NCBI GenBank assembly: GCA_001599815.1
Contig: BCIA01000005.1
Location: 3,914,472 to 3,978,471, forward strand
DNA: 64,000 nucleotides
DNA from: Furcasterigmium furcatum
Taxonomy: Eukaryota > Ascomycota > Sordariomycetes > Glomerellales > Plectosphaerellaceae
Direction: 5' to 3'
Below are positions 1-10,141 of the stretch, one piece after another; position 1 is the first letter of the stretch, and each line of letters starts with the position of its first letter. Made by a program: the position numbers and the translations under genes. Under the pieces are notes generated by a model, which ran no database searches, was not told where the DNA came from, and saw only the letters and a list, made by a program, of their open reading frames with translations.

Positions 1-1981
1 GTTCTCCCTAGAAGGTCTCCCCAAGAGCGAGTCCAATGGCCAGGGTGGGCTCGTTGAGAAGGAGGAGGGCGAGGCTACCGCTGCCAACGAGATCCTGGGA
101 GTTGGAGACCTCGTCCCGACCAATGGTGCCGACATTCGCGACGACAACCTGTACCAGCCCACACTTCTGTTCAAGACCATCGCGCCCCATGTCAGCCGCC
201 AAAACCTCGAGGCCTTCTGCAAGGAGCATCTGGGAGAGGAGGAGGGCGGGTTCAAGTGGCTGTCACTTTCCGACCCCAATCCCAGCAAGCGGTACCACCG
301 CATCGGCTGGGTCATGCTCCACCCGTCGTCTGAGACGGCAGCTGCTGCCCCCGAACGCATGGACGATGATGAGGGCGAAATGGCGGAGCCTCTGACGGCC
401 GGCATCTCCACGGCAGACAAGGCTCTCGACGCTATCAACGGCAAGACGGTCAAGGACGAAGTCCGTGGTGACTTTGTGTGCCACGTGGGCGTTCACAACC
501 CTCCCCACGCCCCCCGGAAGAAGGCCCTCTGGGATCTCTTCTCCTCCCCGGACCGCGTCGACAAGGACCTCACTCTGGTTCAGCGCCTCGTCAACCGATT
601 TGAGGAGGACTTCGGGTCCGACTTCAACGGCATCCTCAAGATCGAGGAGCGGGTCGACGATCTCAAGAACGCCGGCCGCATTCAGCCGGCAGTGCCCCCG
701 CCATCCAAGAGGGTGAAGAAGCGACGCGCATCTGGCGTGGAGGAGGGTATGGATGACGCCGAACAGGCGGAGCCCATGGACGACGAGGATGACGACGAAG
801 GCGCCATTGAAGAGGATGAGGTTGATGATGAGGATCTTCTGGTGAAGAAGAAGCAACTGGATCTGTTGATCGAGTACCTTCGCCGAGTCTTCAACTTCTG
901 CTTCTACTGCGTTTTCGAGAGCGATTCGGTGCACGAGCTCACACGCAAGTGCCCTGGTGGACATCTTCGCCGTCCCCGCAGCACCCTCAGCACGGCGGCC
1001 AAGGCTGTCGCGAAGGCCAGTGCGCAGGGGGAGCCTTTCCCCGGGAAGAAGCGCGGGGAGCCTGACGAGGACGGCGAGGTTGCCGATGGTGGCGAGAAGA
1101 AGTTCCGCGGTGCTACTGGCAAAGCTGAGCAGCAACTCTTGCGAGCATACAACTGGGTCAAGACGTTCGAGGACAAGATCAACCAAATCCTCGAGCCCGA
1201 TTCGGTCGATCTCCGCAAGCTGGGTGGCCGCCTGGTCGATGAGGCGCAGGAGGACGAGCTGGTCAAGTACGTGAAGCAGGAGGACGAGCACAAGTTCCGT
1301 TGCAAGGTGCCCGAGTGCAGCAAGCTGTTCAAAGAGGAGCACTTCTGGCGCAAACACGTCGAGAAGCGTCACACGGACTGGCTGGAGACTCTCCGGCAAG
1401 AGGTACGACAACCCCATACTTACCCACGGCGCACTTAGGTCGCAGCTGCTGACTTTCTTCGTGAACAGTTCGAGTTGATCAACTCGTATGTCCTGGACCC
1501 GTCTCACATTGCTCCTTCGCGGACGGACGCCAACTCCAATGGGCACTTCCCACCGCCCAACGGCCAGGCAGCAGCCGGCACGCCTCGCGGGTTCAATCTG
1601 AGTTCCTTCAGCATGGGTGGCATGATGCACATGCCGGGATTCCCGATGCCTCCGGGAGGCTTCCCCCCGTTCATGGCGGCTAGCAACGGCGGCCAGGGCT
1701 CAGGCTGGAACGGAGGTGACCGGGATGGACCCGGACCAATCCGCCGTGGCGGCATGGGAAGCCGTGGGAACTACCGCAGCGGACCCTATGATCGGCGCCC
1801 CAACCCGCGCTGGGAGGGCGGCGGCGGCGGCAGAGGCCGGGGAGGCGGTGGCAAATGGGGAGACGGAGCGGCTGGAGGGGCGGCCGTTGGGCCTCGTGAA
1901 GCGACCCAGGGCCGGAGCCTCAAGAGCTATGAGGACCTGGACCATGTGGCGGGTGGCGGCGGCGGTGAGTTGAACTATTAG
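1..1981 (+). CDS. ARS2/SERRATE-like RNA-processing zinc-finger protein (5' partial)
   Basis: Two exons are visible, 2-1402 (already open at the window edge) and 1469-1981, split by a 66-bp GTACGA...CAG intron in phase 0, giving 637 visible residues. The fold-diagnostic part is the C2H2-like finger near visible residues 430-457 (CKVPECSKLFKEEHFWRKH, then VEKRH), characteristic of Arsenite-resistance protein 2/SERRATE. Upstream lie the conserved block KWLSLSDPNPSKRYHRIGW, an acidic stretch (about 260-280), and a Gly/Arg/Pro-rich tail ending in a short Tyr/Asp motif. Family knowledge: ARS2 links the nuclear cap-binding complex to RNA processing and decay; in fission yeast the homologue (Pir2) works with RNA-elimination machinery. 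The N-terminus lies before base 1. The family call is firm; fungal function is inferred. Confidence 0.9.
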
Positions 1982-3498
1982 AGGATTTAGCTCATGCCGC
2001 CGCGAGGAGAGCGTGGGCCTCGGCGGTGTCGTTCATTTCTCTCGGAGACATTTTTGGGATGTCTCCCCGGTTCTCACACACAACAACATCAAAGAAGGTC
2101 GGGGGACGGGGGAGGAATTCTCGGGCGCGGGACTGTGATATTACCAAAGTTGCTGGGTTGACGTGTACCATCACACCAAAATCGTAAATAGGGACAGGAA
2201 TCAATCATGTATCATCTCGAGATTGGGGTCCCGCCGCGTCATTCCCTGGTGATGATCGCAGGACATTGAGGGGCTCAGTTGTGAAGCCGGACTGACGGTA
2301 GCGTGATGCTCTAGTCCGGGTGGCATGTCTTGAGTCCTAGGCAGCCGTTTCGGGGTGTTTGAGCTGTGAGTTTTCCTGAAGCCTAGAAGGACTTGTACAA
2401 GTACTTGCTTAGATCGTCCAGTGTAATGTAGGACGACGGAGCTGAGGCACGCCGAGTGGAGCCACAGTCAGCGGCTCATTTCACCCTGGGAAGGACCCTT
2501 TTGCCCTGAATTTGCGAGGGCCTGCATGTGTACGACGGGCCGGCGAAACTCCGCGTCGTCGCGATGTGTCCTTTCACATAGGCCTACATATGTAGTCATC
2601 CAAACGTGAGAAACGGGGGACAGGTGACGCAGAAATGCGGAGCGGAGTTGAGGTCATATGTAATGGAGCAACGGGACCCGACCCGACCCAACCAATGCTG
2701 TGCATCCCGTCGCGGATGATCTTCTAGATGGTCAGGTTCAGTTCCGGAGGGTCCTACCAAGCATGGCACATGGATGTCAGAGGATCAGTGGCGGGTGGAC
2801 TGGTCGATCCCGTCCGGAGTGGCCAGCCCTGCAGACCGGCGCTCATTTGGCCCACAGGCTCGGTGCTCGGGGCACGCAAGCAACCCGGGCTCGACTCCAA
2901 AAAACCGACGAGCCCACCATAATTTGCAAGCGGTGGGCTGTGATTGGGCGTTGGCGCATGCACGGGTCGTACATTTCAATCTTTAAGGTTGCCTCTCGTA
3001 CGGTGGATCTTAGCGTGGCACCCCCCACAGGCCCGAGGCGAGGGGTGGGCGCCGGATTGCTCGTACTTCGCATTTTAGGGATAAGTACGGCTTGGCATTT
3101 CCCCGGTTGCCTATTGTGTCTCGCCGCGAGCGACGGGAGGAAGGCGCGAATAATTTGATGTTTTGTTCTTATACAACTACGGGCTGGTTTTCTCTCCGAC
3201 GAGTGGCTTCATCATGATTGCTTCTGCCTAGCTCTACGACTCGACTCTACCAGGAGTAGTCAGTGCCCGGCCACACGGCAGCAGAGGCCCGTCCATGCCT
3301 TGATCGACCTGTCTCTTTATTATTTGACTCCTTTTCGTCCGCTCCTTTCCCCATCGTCGTGTGATTGACGCCACTTTCAACGAACGGTGCGACAACCACC
3401 ACCACGACTTTTCCTCTCCACGCAGACAATTGCGCTTGCGCAGAGAGCCGCTCTGACTGATTCTCTAACCCGTCCCCTGCCCTCTCGCCTCCGCCAAC
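1982..3498. other. intergenic, 3' end of ARS2-like gene and promoter of ABC transporter
   Basis: No supportable gene. Several 60-150 codon open frames are present without recognisable motifs or intron structure. Two overlapping palindromes occur at 2391-2407. The last 150 bases before the transporter start are pyrimidine-rich, as is usual for fungal leaders. Confidence 0.6.
2391..2407. repeat. overlapping perfect palindromes
   Basis: ACTTGTACAAGT (2391-2402) and CAAGTACTTG (2398-2407) are each perfect palindromes sharing five bases. They lie about 400 bases downstream of the ARS2-like stop and 1.1 kb upstream of the ABC transporter start. They could be a dimeric factor site or chance; there is no further evidence. 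Confidence 0.4.
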
Positions 3499-6400
3499 AT
3501 GACCGGCGACGAGAAGGCGACGGCCCCCGAGGCCGAGAAGGCCACCGGCGGCCCTCTCGTCCAGGCCAATGCGTCCTCTCTCTCGTCCGCAACCGTTGGA
3601 AACAACGGCGAAAAGGGCGAGGAGCAGGCTGCTGATGCCAAACCTCGCCCGCAGCGCGAGCCCAACTTCAAGGACTATATCCGCGTCTTCACCTACGGGA
3701 CCAAGATGGACATGGTCGTCTACGTGGTCGCCTCTCTCGCCTCCATCGGCGCCGGCACCACTTTACCCCTGATGAACGTCATCTTCGGCCAGCTCGTCGG
3801 CCAGTTCACCGGCTACTTCGCGCCGGTTCCCACGACCACGAGGGCCGAGTTCGAGCGCCTGCTCGACAGACAGGCTCTCTACATCATGGCTCTGTTCCTT
3901 GGCCGCTTCTTCCTCAACTACATCAACAAGTTCTGCTTCCGCATGATCGGCATCAGGCTCTCCTCCGCCGTCCGCCTGCACTACCTCAGGTGCCTGATGG
4001 GCCAGTCCGTCCACGTCCTCGACTCCATGCCCCCGGGCGGTGCTGCTAGTACCATCACCGGAACCGCCAACGTCCTCCAGATCGGCATCTCTGAGAAGCT
4101 TGGCATCTTCATGGAGTTCAACGGCACCATCTGGGCCGCCATCATCATCGCCTTCACCTGGAACTGGAAGCTGACCCTCGTCACCTCTTCCATGATTCTG
4201 TTCCTCCTCTCTGTCATCTCCGTCCTGCTGCCCTTCATTGTCAAGGGCAACGCCCAGATGACCAAGGCCGAGGCCAAGGCAACTGGTGTTGCCAGTGAGG
4301 CATTCAGCGGTATTCGCATGCTGACTGCATGTGGTGCCGAGGAGCGTATTGTCACCCGTTACGGTCGTTGGGTCGATGAGGCGAGGGCCAAGGGCGGCAG
4401 CACCGCTCCCCTCATCGCCCTCCAGTTCGGCTTCATCGTATGTATCCCTCATACAAGCTCTCAAGAAGTGCTTCCCAAACTGACATGTTGGCCTCTGTAG
4501 TTCTTCGGCATCTATGCCGCCTTCGGCCTCGCCTTCTGGTTCGGAATCAGACAAATGTTGGACGGCGAGATCACGAACCCCGGCACCATCATCGTCGTCC
4601 TCATGTCGGTCATGATGATTGTCATCTCGCTCGAACGTATCGCCACCCCCCTTATCTCGGTCAGCAAGGCCATGGTCGCCGCCTGCGAGTTCTTCACCGT
4701 CATTGACGCTCCCCAACCCGAGTCCGGAACCCTCAAGGAGCCCGATGTCACTGCTACCGAGGACATTGTCTTCAAGGGCGTCACCTTCGCCTATCCCGGC
4801 CGTCCCCACGTCAAGGTTCTCGATGATTTGGATCTCACCATCGAGGCCGGCAAGAACACCGCCATTGTTGGCCCCTCGGGCTCTGGCAAGAGCACCATCG
4901 TCGGCTTGGTGGAGAGGTGGTACACTCTCCACCAGCAGTATGTCATCGAGAAGACTGTCGAGAAGGACAAGATGAAGGAGGCTCAGAAGAAGAAGAACAA
5001 GAAGAAGGGCATCGTCGAATCGGATGATGAAGATGAGCCTACCCCTGCTCCCGAAGAGACTGGCCCAGCAATCGAACTGTCCGGCTCTGTCACGACATGT
5101 GGCCGCAGCCTGGACGACATCGACCTCAAGTGGTGGCGCTCCCAGATTGGTCTTGTGCAGCAGGAGCCCTTCTTGTTCAACGACACCATCTTCAACAACG
5201 TCGCGCACGGTCTCATTGGCAGCCAGTGGGAGGACGAGTCCGTGGAGAAGAAGAAGGAGCTTGTCAAGGAGGCCTGTCACGAGGCGTTTGCCGACGAATT
5301 TATCGACCGCCTGCCCGATGGATACGACACTCTCGTCGGCGATAGCGGCGCCAAGCTCTCCGGTGGCCAGCGCCAGCGTATCGCCATTGCTCGGAGTATC
5401 GTGCGGAAGCCCAAGATTGTCATTCTCGACGAGGCCACCAGCGCCATTGACGTCCGCGGTGAGAAGATCGTCCAGGCTGCCCTCGACAGGGTTGCTAAGA
5501 ATCGTACTTCCATCACCATTGCTCATCGTCTCTCCACCATCAAGAAGGCCGACAGAATCGTCGTGCTGAAGAAGGGTCGCGTCATGGAATCCGGAACTCA
5601 CGAGAGCCTCCTCGAGAACGAGGGAGGTCTCTACCATGGTCTGGTTTATGCCCAGAAGCTGTCTCTTGGTGACCCCAGCGAAGCCAACACCGGCGAGGAA
5701 GAGGAAGATCTCGACACTGTTCTGCGGAGGGAGAAGAGCGCCGCCGTTTCGGAGGCCGAGCAAGACCGCACCAAGGCCGAGGAGAAGCAAGCCAACATTT
5801 TCAACAGCTTTGGAATGCTTCTGCGCGAACAGCGCTCCCGCTGGCCCCTGTACATCGGCATCATTTTCGCGTCCGCTTGCACCGCCGCAGGAACACCTTT
5901 GATGGCCTGGCTCTTCGCTCAGGTCATCAATATTTTCGTCATTGAAGATCCTGTCCAGTTGCGCAGGGACAGTGAGTTCTGGGCAACCATGTGGGTTGTC
6001 CTCGCCATCGGCGTGGGTTCTGGCTACTTCTTCCAGGGCTACATTTCCACCTACCTCCAGTTCCACATCAGCGCCATCTACAAGAAGCAGTACTTCGGGG
6101 CCATCCTCTTCCAGAAGACCTCCTTCTTTGACGAAGAAGAGAACTCGCAGGGTACTCTCACCGCGCGCACGTCGGGCGACCCCAAGCAGCTCGAGGAGCT
6201 GCTGGGTCTCAACATGGCTTTCCTTCTGTCATCCATCTTCACCATCATCGGTTCTCTGGCGATCGCTTACGCCTTCGGCTGGAAGCTGGCAATCGTTGCC
6301 ATGTTCGTCACCATGCCCCTCGGCCTGTTCTCCGGTTACTGGCGTGTCAGGTATGAGCTCCAGTTCGAGAAGATGAACGCCGCGGTCTTTGCCGAGAGTT

Positions 6401-7612
6401 CCAAGTTCGCTGCCGAGTCCATTGGCGCTTTCAGGACCGTCTCTGCCCTGACTCTCGAGGATCTCATCAGCACTCGCTATGACAACCTCCTGAAGGAGCA
6501 CGTCACGGCTGCCTTCAAGAAGGCGCGCTGGGCCAGCTTCCTCTTTGCTTTCGCCGACAGTGTCAACATTGGCTGCCAGGGTCTCATCTTCTGGTACGGT
6601 GGTCGCCTCCTGGCCAGCAGGGAGTACAACATTCAAGCCTTCTTCGTCTGCTTCATGGCCGTCATTCAGGGCGCCGAAGCGGCGGGCCAGGGCCTGAGTT
6701 TCGGTCCCAACGCGGCGCAGGCCACGGCTGCGTCGAACCGCATCATCCACATGCGTAACTCGAGGAACCAGGACAGCCATGACGAGTCTGTGGTCATTCC
6801 CGACACCGAAGGCGGCGTCAAGATCGAGCTCCAAGATGCCCACTTCAAGTATCCCACTCGCAATGTGTCTGTATTCAAGGGTCTGAACCTCACCATTGAA
6901 AAGGGCCAGTTCGCCGCCCTCGTCGGCGCCTCCGGCTGTGGCAAGACGTCCATCATTTCTCTGATGGAGCGTTTCTACGACCTCGACAAGGGCGCCATTC
7001 TCTGCAATGGTGTCGACATCTACGACTTGAACGTGTACGAGTACCGCAAGAACCTCTCCCTGGTGGCCCAGGAGCCCAACATGTTCCAGGGCACGATCCG
7101 CGACAACATTCTCCTTGGCGTGGACCCCGCAACCATCACCGACGAGCGTCTGCACCAGGTCTGTCGCGACGCGTCCATCCACGACTTCGTCTCCTCGCTG
7201 CCGGATGGTTACAACACCGACATCGGCTCCAAGGGTGTCTCCCTCTCGGGTGGCCAGAAGCAGCGCATCGCCATTGCCCGCGCGCTGATCCGCGACCCCA
7301 AGATCCTGCTCCTCGACGAGGCCACGTCCTCGCTCGACTCCGAATCTGAGAAGCTCGTGCAGGCAGCCTTTGAGCGCGCCGGCAAGGGCAGGACGATGCT
7401 CGTCGTCGCGCATCGTCTCGCTACGGTGCAGAACGCCGATATTATCTTCGTCCTCGGCGAGGGCAAGCTGCTGGAGAAGGGCAACCATGAGGAGCTGCTG
7501 AAGAAGAAGGGCGTCTACTGGCACATGGTGAGTTTTTTCCGTTCCTGAACTACGTGAAGCAGAGCATCACTAACCCCCTTTCTAGTGCCAAAGTCAGGCC
7601 CTGGACCGGTGA
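3499..7612 (+). CDS. ABCB-type full-length multidrug transporter (P-glycoprotein/Pmd1-like)
   Basis: Exons 3499-4437, 4501-7527 and 7586-7612 encode 1330 residues; introns are 63 and 58 bp, both phase 0. The layout is TMD-NBD-TMD-NBD, an exporter of hydrophobic compounds at the plasma or vacuolar membrane. NBD1 has Walker A GPSGSGKST (about 436), signature LSGGQRQR, Walker B VILDEATSAID (about 618) and the AHRL switch histidine. NBD2 has GASGCGKTS (about 1121), LSGGQKQR, LLLDEATSSLD (about 1247) and AHRL. Both ATP sites keep their catalytic glutamate and look competent. NBD1 carries about 49 extra residues between Walker A and the Q-loop, rich in Lys then Asp/Glu, absent from NBD2. The last exon adds only eight codons. 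Substrate cannot be told from sequence. Confidence 0.95.
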
Positions 7613-8106
7613 TTGCTTTTCTGCGTGCGATTTGCATTGGACTTTACTCTCCCTGCTCTCGGCGGGCTGATTCTCCTCTCTTGAGGTGTAGATACCACTT
7701 TTGTACATTTTTTTCTCTCTCTTCCGGCGATTTGAAGGCTGCATTGTGTGGATTCTTTGTGTGCATTGGCATCATCATTTGACCCGTCTTTGGCGACGCT
7801 GGGCTCCCGAGAGAGGGATCTTCTCTGTTGGGCGCGTAGACGTACATACACTTGGCCACGTATAATAGAGGGTGATACAAGGATAAAGACATCACGGACG
7901 TGAGACCGAAGTCTAGCCACTCGGTAAAATTCATGGTGCGAGGATTGACGAGTTTTATTGACTTGGATTCGTAGCTCCCTCGCTCAATGACAAAAGCAAC
8001 TCCCTACGCCATACAACATTGCCCCCTATCCAGGACCTGAAACCATATGCTCCTCGCCCATGCAATGTCTACGTGCCTCTCAACGCCAGGAAGTCTATCA
8101 TCCAGC
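7613..8106. other. convergent intergenic, two 3' ends
   Basis: Space between the stops of the transporter (+) and the hydrolase (-). It holds T-rich sequence after the transporter stop and, on the minus strand, a candidate AATAAA at 7954-7959. No gene is seen. Confidence 0.6.
7954..7959 (-). terminator. candidate polyadenylation signal AATAAA for the hydrolase gene
   Basis: Canonical AATAAA on the minus strand about 150 nt past the hydrolase stop. The position suits a 3' UTR signal, but fungal signals are degenerate. Confidence 0.4.
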
Positions 8107-9455
8107 TCAGTTCCTTTCCATCCCCCACGCACCCTCGATCTCTTGCAAGATATCCTCGGCATGGGTCATGACGAAATCATGACTGCCCCCGAGGACCTTC
8201 CAGTGGACATTCTCCCTGCCCCCGAGCAGTGGCAGCCCATCCCTCTCGTAATCGCACCAGTCGATGATCTCGTCATTCTCGCCCAGGAGCACGACCAGCC
8301 TCCCCGGCTCCATGAGGTGGCCGAGCTTCTCCCATGTGGGGTGCTGGTCCGTCAGGGGCGCGTGGCGGATGCAGCTCATGAACGCGGGGACGAAGCCGGC
8401 GTGGTGCGTGACCATCCAGCGGACGTACTCGTCGACGCGGCGCTCGAGGGGGGTCTCCTCGGGCGGGACGCTGGCGGGGCTGGTCTCCGAGAAGGCGACG
8501 TCGACGATCTTCTCGGTGCCGGATTGCTCCTTGCTCAGGGGCGGGCGGGTGCGGGGCTTGCTGCTCGCGGCGATGGGGCGTTGGAGGCGCTGCTTGGTGG
8601 CGAGGGCGAGGATGCGCTCGGGGACGAGGCCGGAGCGGAAGGTGAGGCGGGCGATGACGCCGAAATCGGCGGCGCGGATGAGGCCGGCGGGGGCGAGCAG
8701 GACGAGGGAGTCGAGCATGGCGGGGAAGGTGGTTGCGAACGAGGCGGCGAGGGCGCCGCCCAGAGAGTAGCCTATGAGCCTGAAGGCGCGGTCTCCGGTC
8801 CAGGGAAGCGGCGAGGATGCGAGGGCGAGGAGCATGTTGGTTGTGTAGAGGCGCTCGTCGTGGGGAAGGTCGCCGACGCCGTCGGAGAAGCCGCGGCCGA
8901 AGAGATCGAGGACCATGACCCGGCACCCACGGCTGGCGAGGCGGACCGCGAGAGGCGCCAGGGTGATGCAGGGGGTTGAGATGCCGTGAACCATGAGGAC
9001 CTTGGGGCCGGACTCGTTGCCAAACTCATAGACACGGATGGTGCCGTACTGTGTGAACCTGTTAGTTGAGATGTTCTGAGTTGGGTACGATGGCTTGGAC
9101 TCACTGGTGTCTTCACATCCCTCGCGCCGGGGAGGACGTCCGGGTGATAGACCTGTTTACTCATAGTCTCTGCTGACACCCTCGGAAACGTCGCCCTGAG
9201 TGGACTGGGAATGATCTTTCTCCATTTCGGATAGAGCACATAGCGAGTGAAGAAGAAGACGCTCAGGGTCACCACGACAGTCGTGGCGACAAGGCTGATG
9301 TCCCGAGCCTTAAAGGGCACCGTGAATAAGCCAGCTACGGCGTCCATGGCGAGGGAGAAGGGTGACGGCGAGACGTCTATGGAGTTGACGCGCTCAGTGG
9401 TGTGTGCCGCCGTATGGTGCGCATCTGGCGTCGTGTTCTGGATAGACTGTGTCAT
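8107..9455 (-). CDS. membrane-anchored alpha/beta-hydrolase fold serine hydrolase
   Basis: Exon 1 is 9455-9105 and exon 2 is 9048-8107, joined over a 56-bp GTGAGT...CAG intron in phase 0, giving 430 residues. A single hydrophobic helix near residues 55-77 (LVATTVVVTLSVFFF) probably anchors it in a membrane. The hydrolase core follows: oxyanion-side HG motif (VLMVHG), nucleophile elbow GYSLGG with Ser at about 212, acid in the ENDEIID segment, and the catalytic His in GGSHDF near the C-terminus. The triad is complete. Known members include acylglycerol lipases and esterases; the substrate cannot be assigned. An alternative start at 9346 (MDAVAG) would still keep the membrane helix. Confidence 0.85.
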
Positions 9456-10141
9456 CCCCGCAGTTGAGAAATATGAAGTCGTGAGGGAGAAGTTGGAAGA
9501 AGAATGGTCTCGGCTTAGACGGCGTGGCGGATGCCTGCAAACGGCGTAACGGCACAGGATCACGCCAGGGATGACCTGCGGAGTAGGGCTGACAGCGAGC
9601 GAGGCGCAGCACTTCACGCGGAGAAGGCGTTGTGACGAGGAAGGAACGCGTGCTGCCGGCGTGTTTGGTGAGATGTGAAGGAGGCAGTGAGGGTTGTTTG
9701 GTGACGATGAGCTGGAATGGGTGGAAGTGAGTGATAACCCGGTGTTTCCGGGCCATCGGGTCCCGGAACCTCTGGAATCGCCCGGCTGAACAGACGTCAG
9801 CAGGTACCGGTTACCTGAGACGATCGTGGGGGGTGACGTCGTTGTACCGCCCTTCATGCGTCTGACAGGGTGGGCTTGCCAGATTGGGCGCTGGTGGAGT
9901 CGACCCCTGGCGTCAATCAATGCTAGCCGTCAGCCCCACGTGTCGCTGTACCATCGCTACCTACAGCACCTCCGGTCCTTGGGCTTCCATCGGGATGTTT
10001 TGTGGTGGGGGGATGTGGTTCCAGTCACCTGCATTGCTCGAGGTCACCTCGATGCTCCTGATCATATTCCGCTCAGATATCCAGCGATCACGGGATCGAC
10101 TCGAAATGATCACCTCGAAAAGTCATGCTTCTCTCTCAAGA
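9456..10141. other. intergenic, hydrolase promoter and 3' side of transcription factor
   Basis: Both flanking genes are on the minus strand. No gene is supported; open frames here lack motifs and run through the hydrolase promoter. Confidence 0.55.

Noticed and set aside
263..1630. 455-codon minus-strand frame over the ARS2-like gene
   Set aside because: Shadow of the real plus-strand gene, and it runs across its intron; no recognisable motif.
2700..3158. 152-codon plus-strand frame upstream of the ABC transporter
   Set aside because: No recognisable domain; overlapped by other random frames on both strands.
3763..6066. 767-codon open frame on the minus strand inside the ABC transporter gene
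   Set aside because: Antisense to a strongly conserved coding region; low-complexity Asp/Gly/Leu composition typical of GC-rich codon-bias shadows; no domain.
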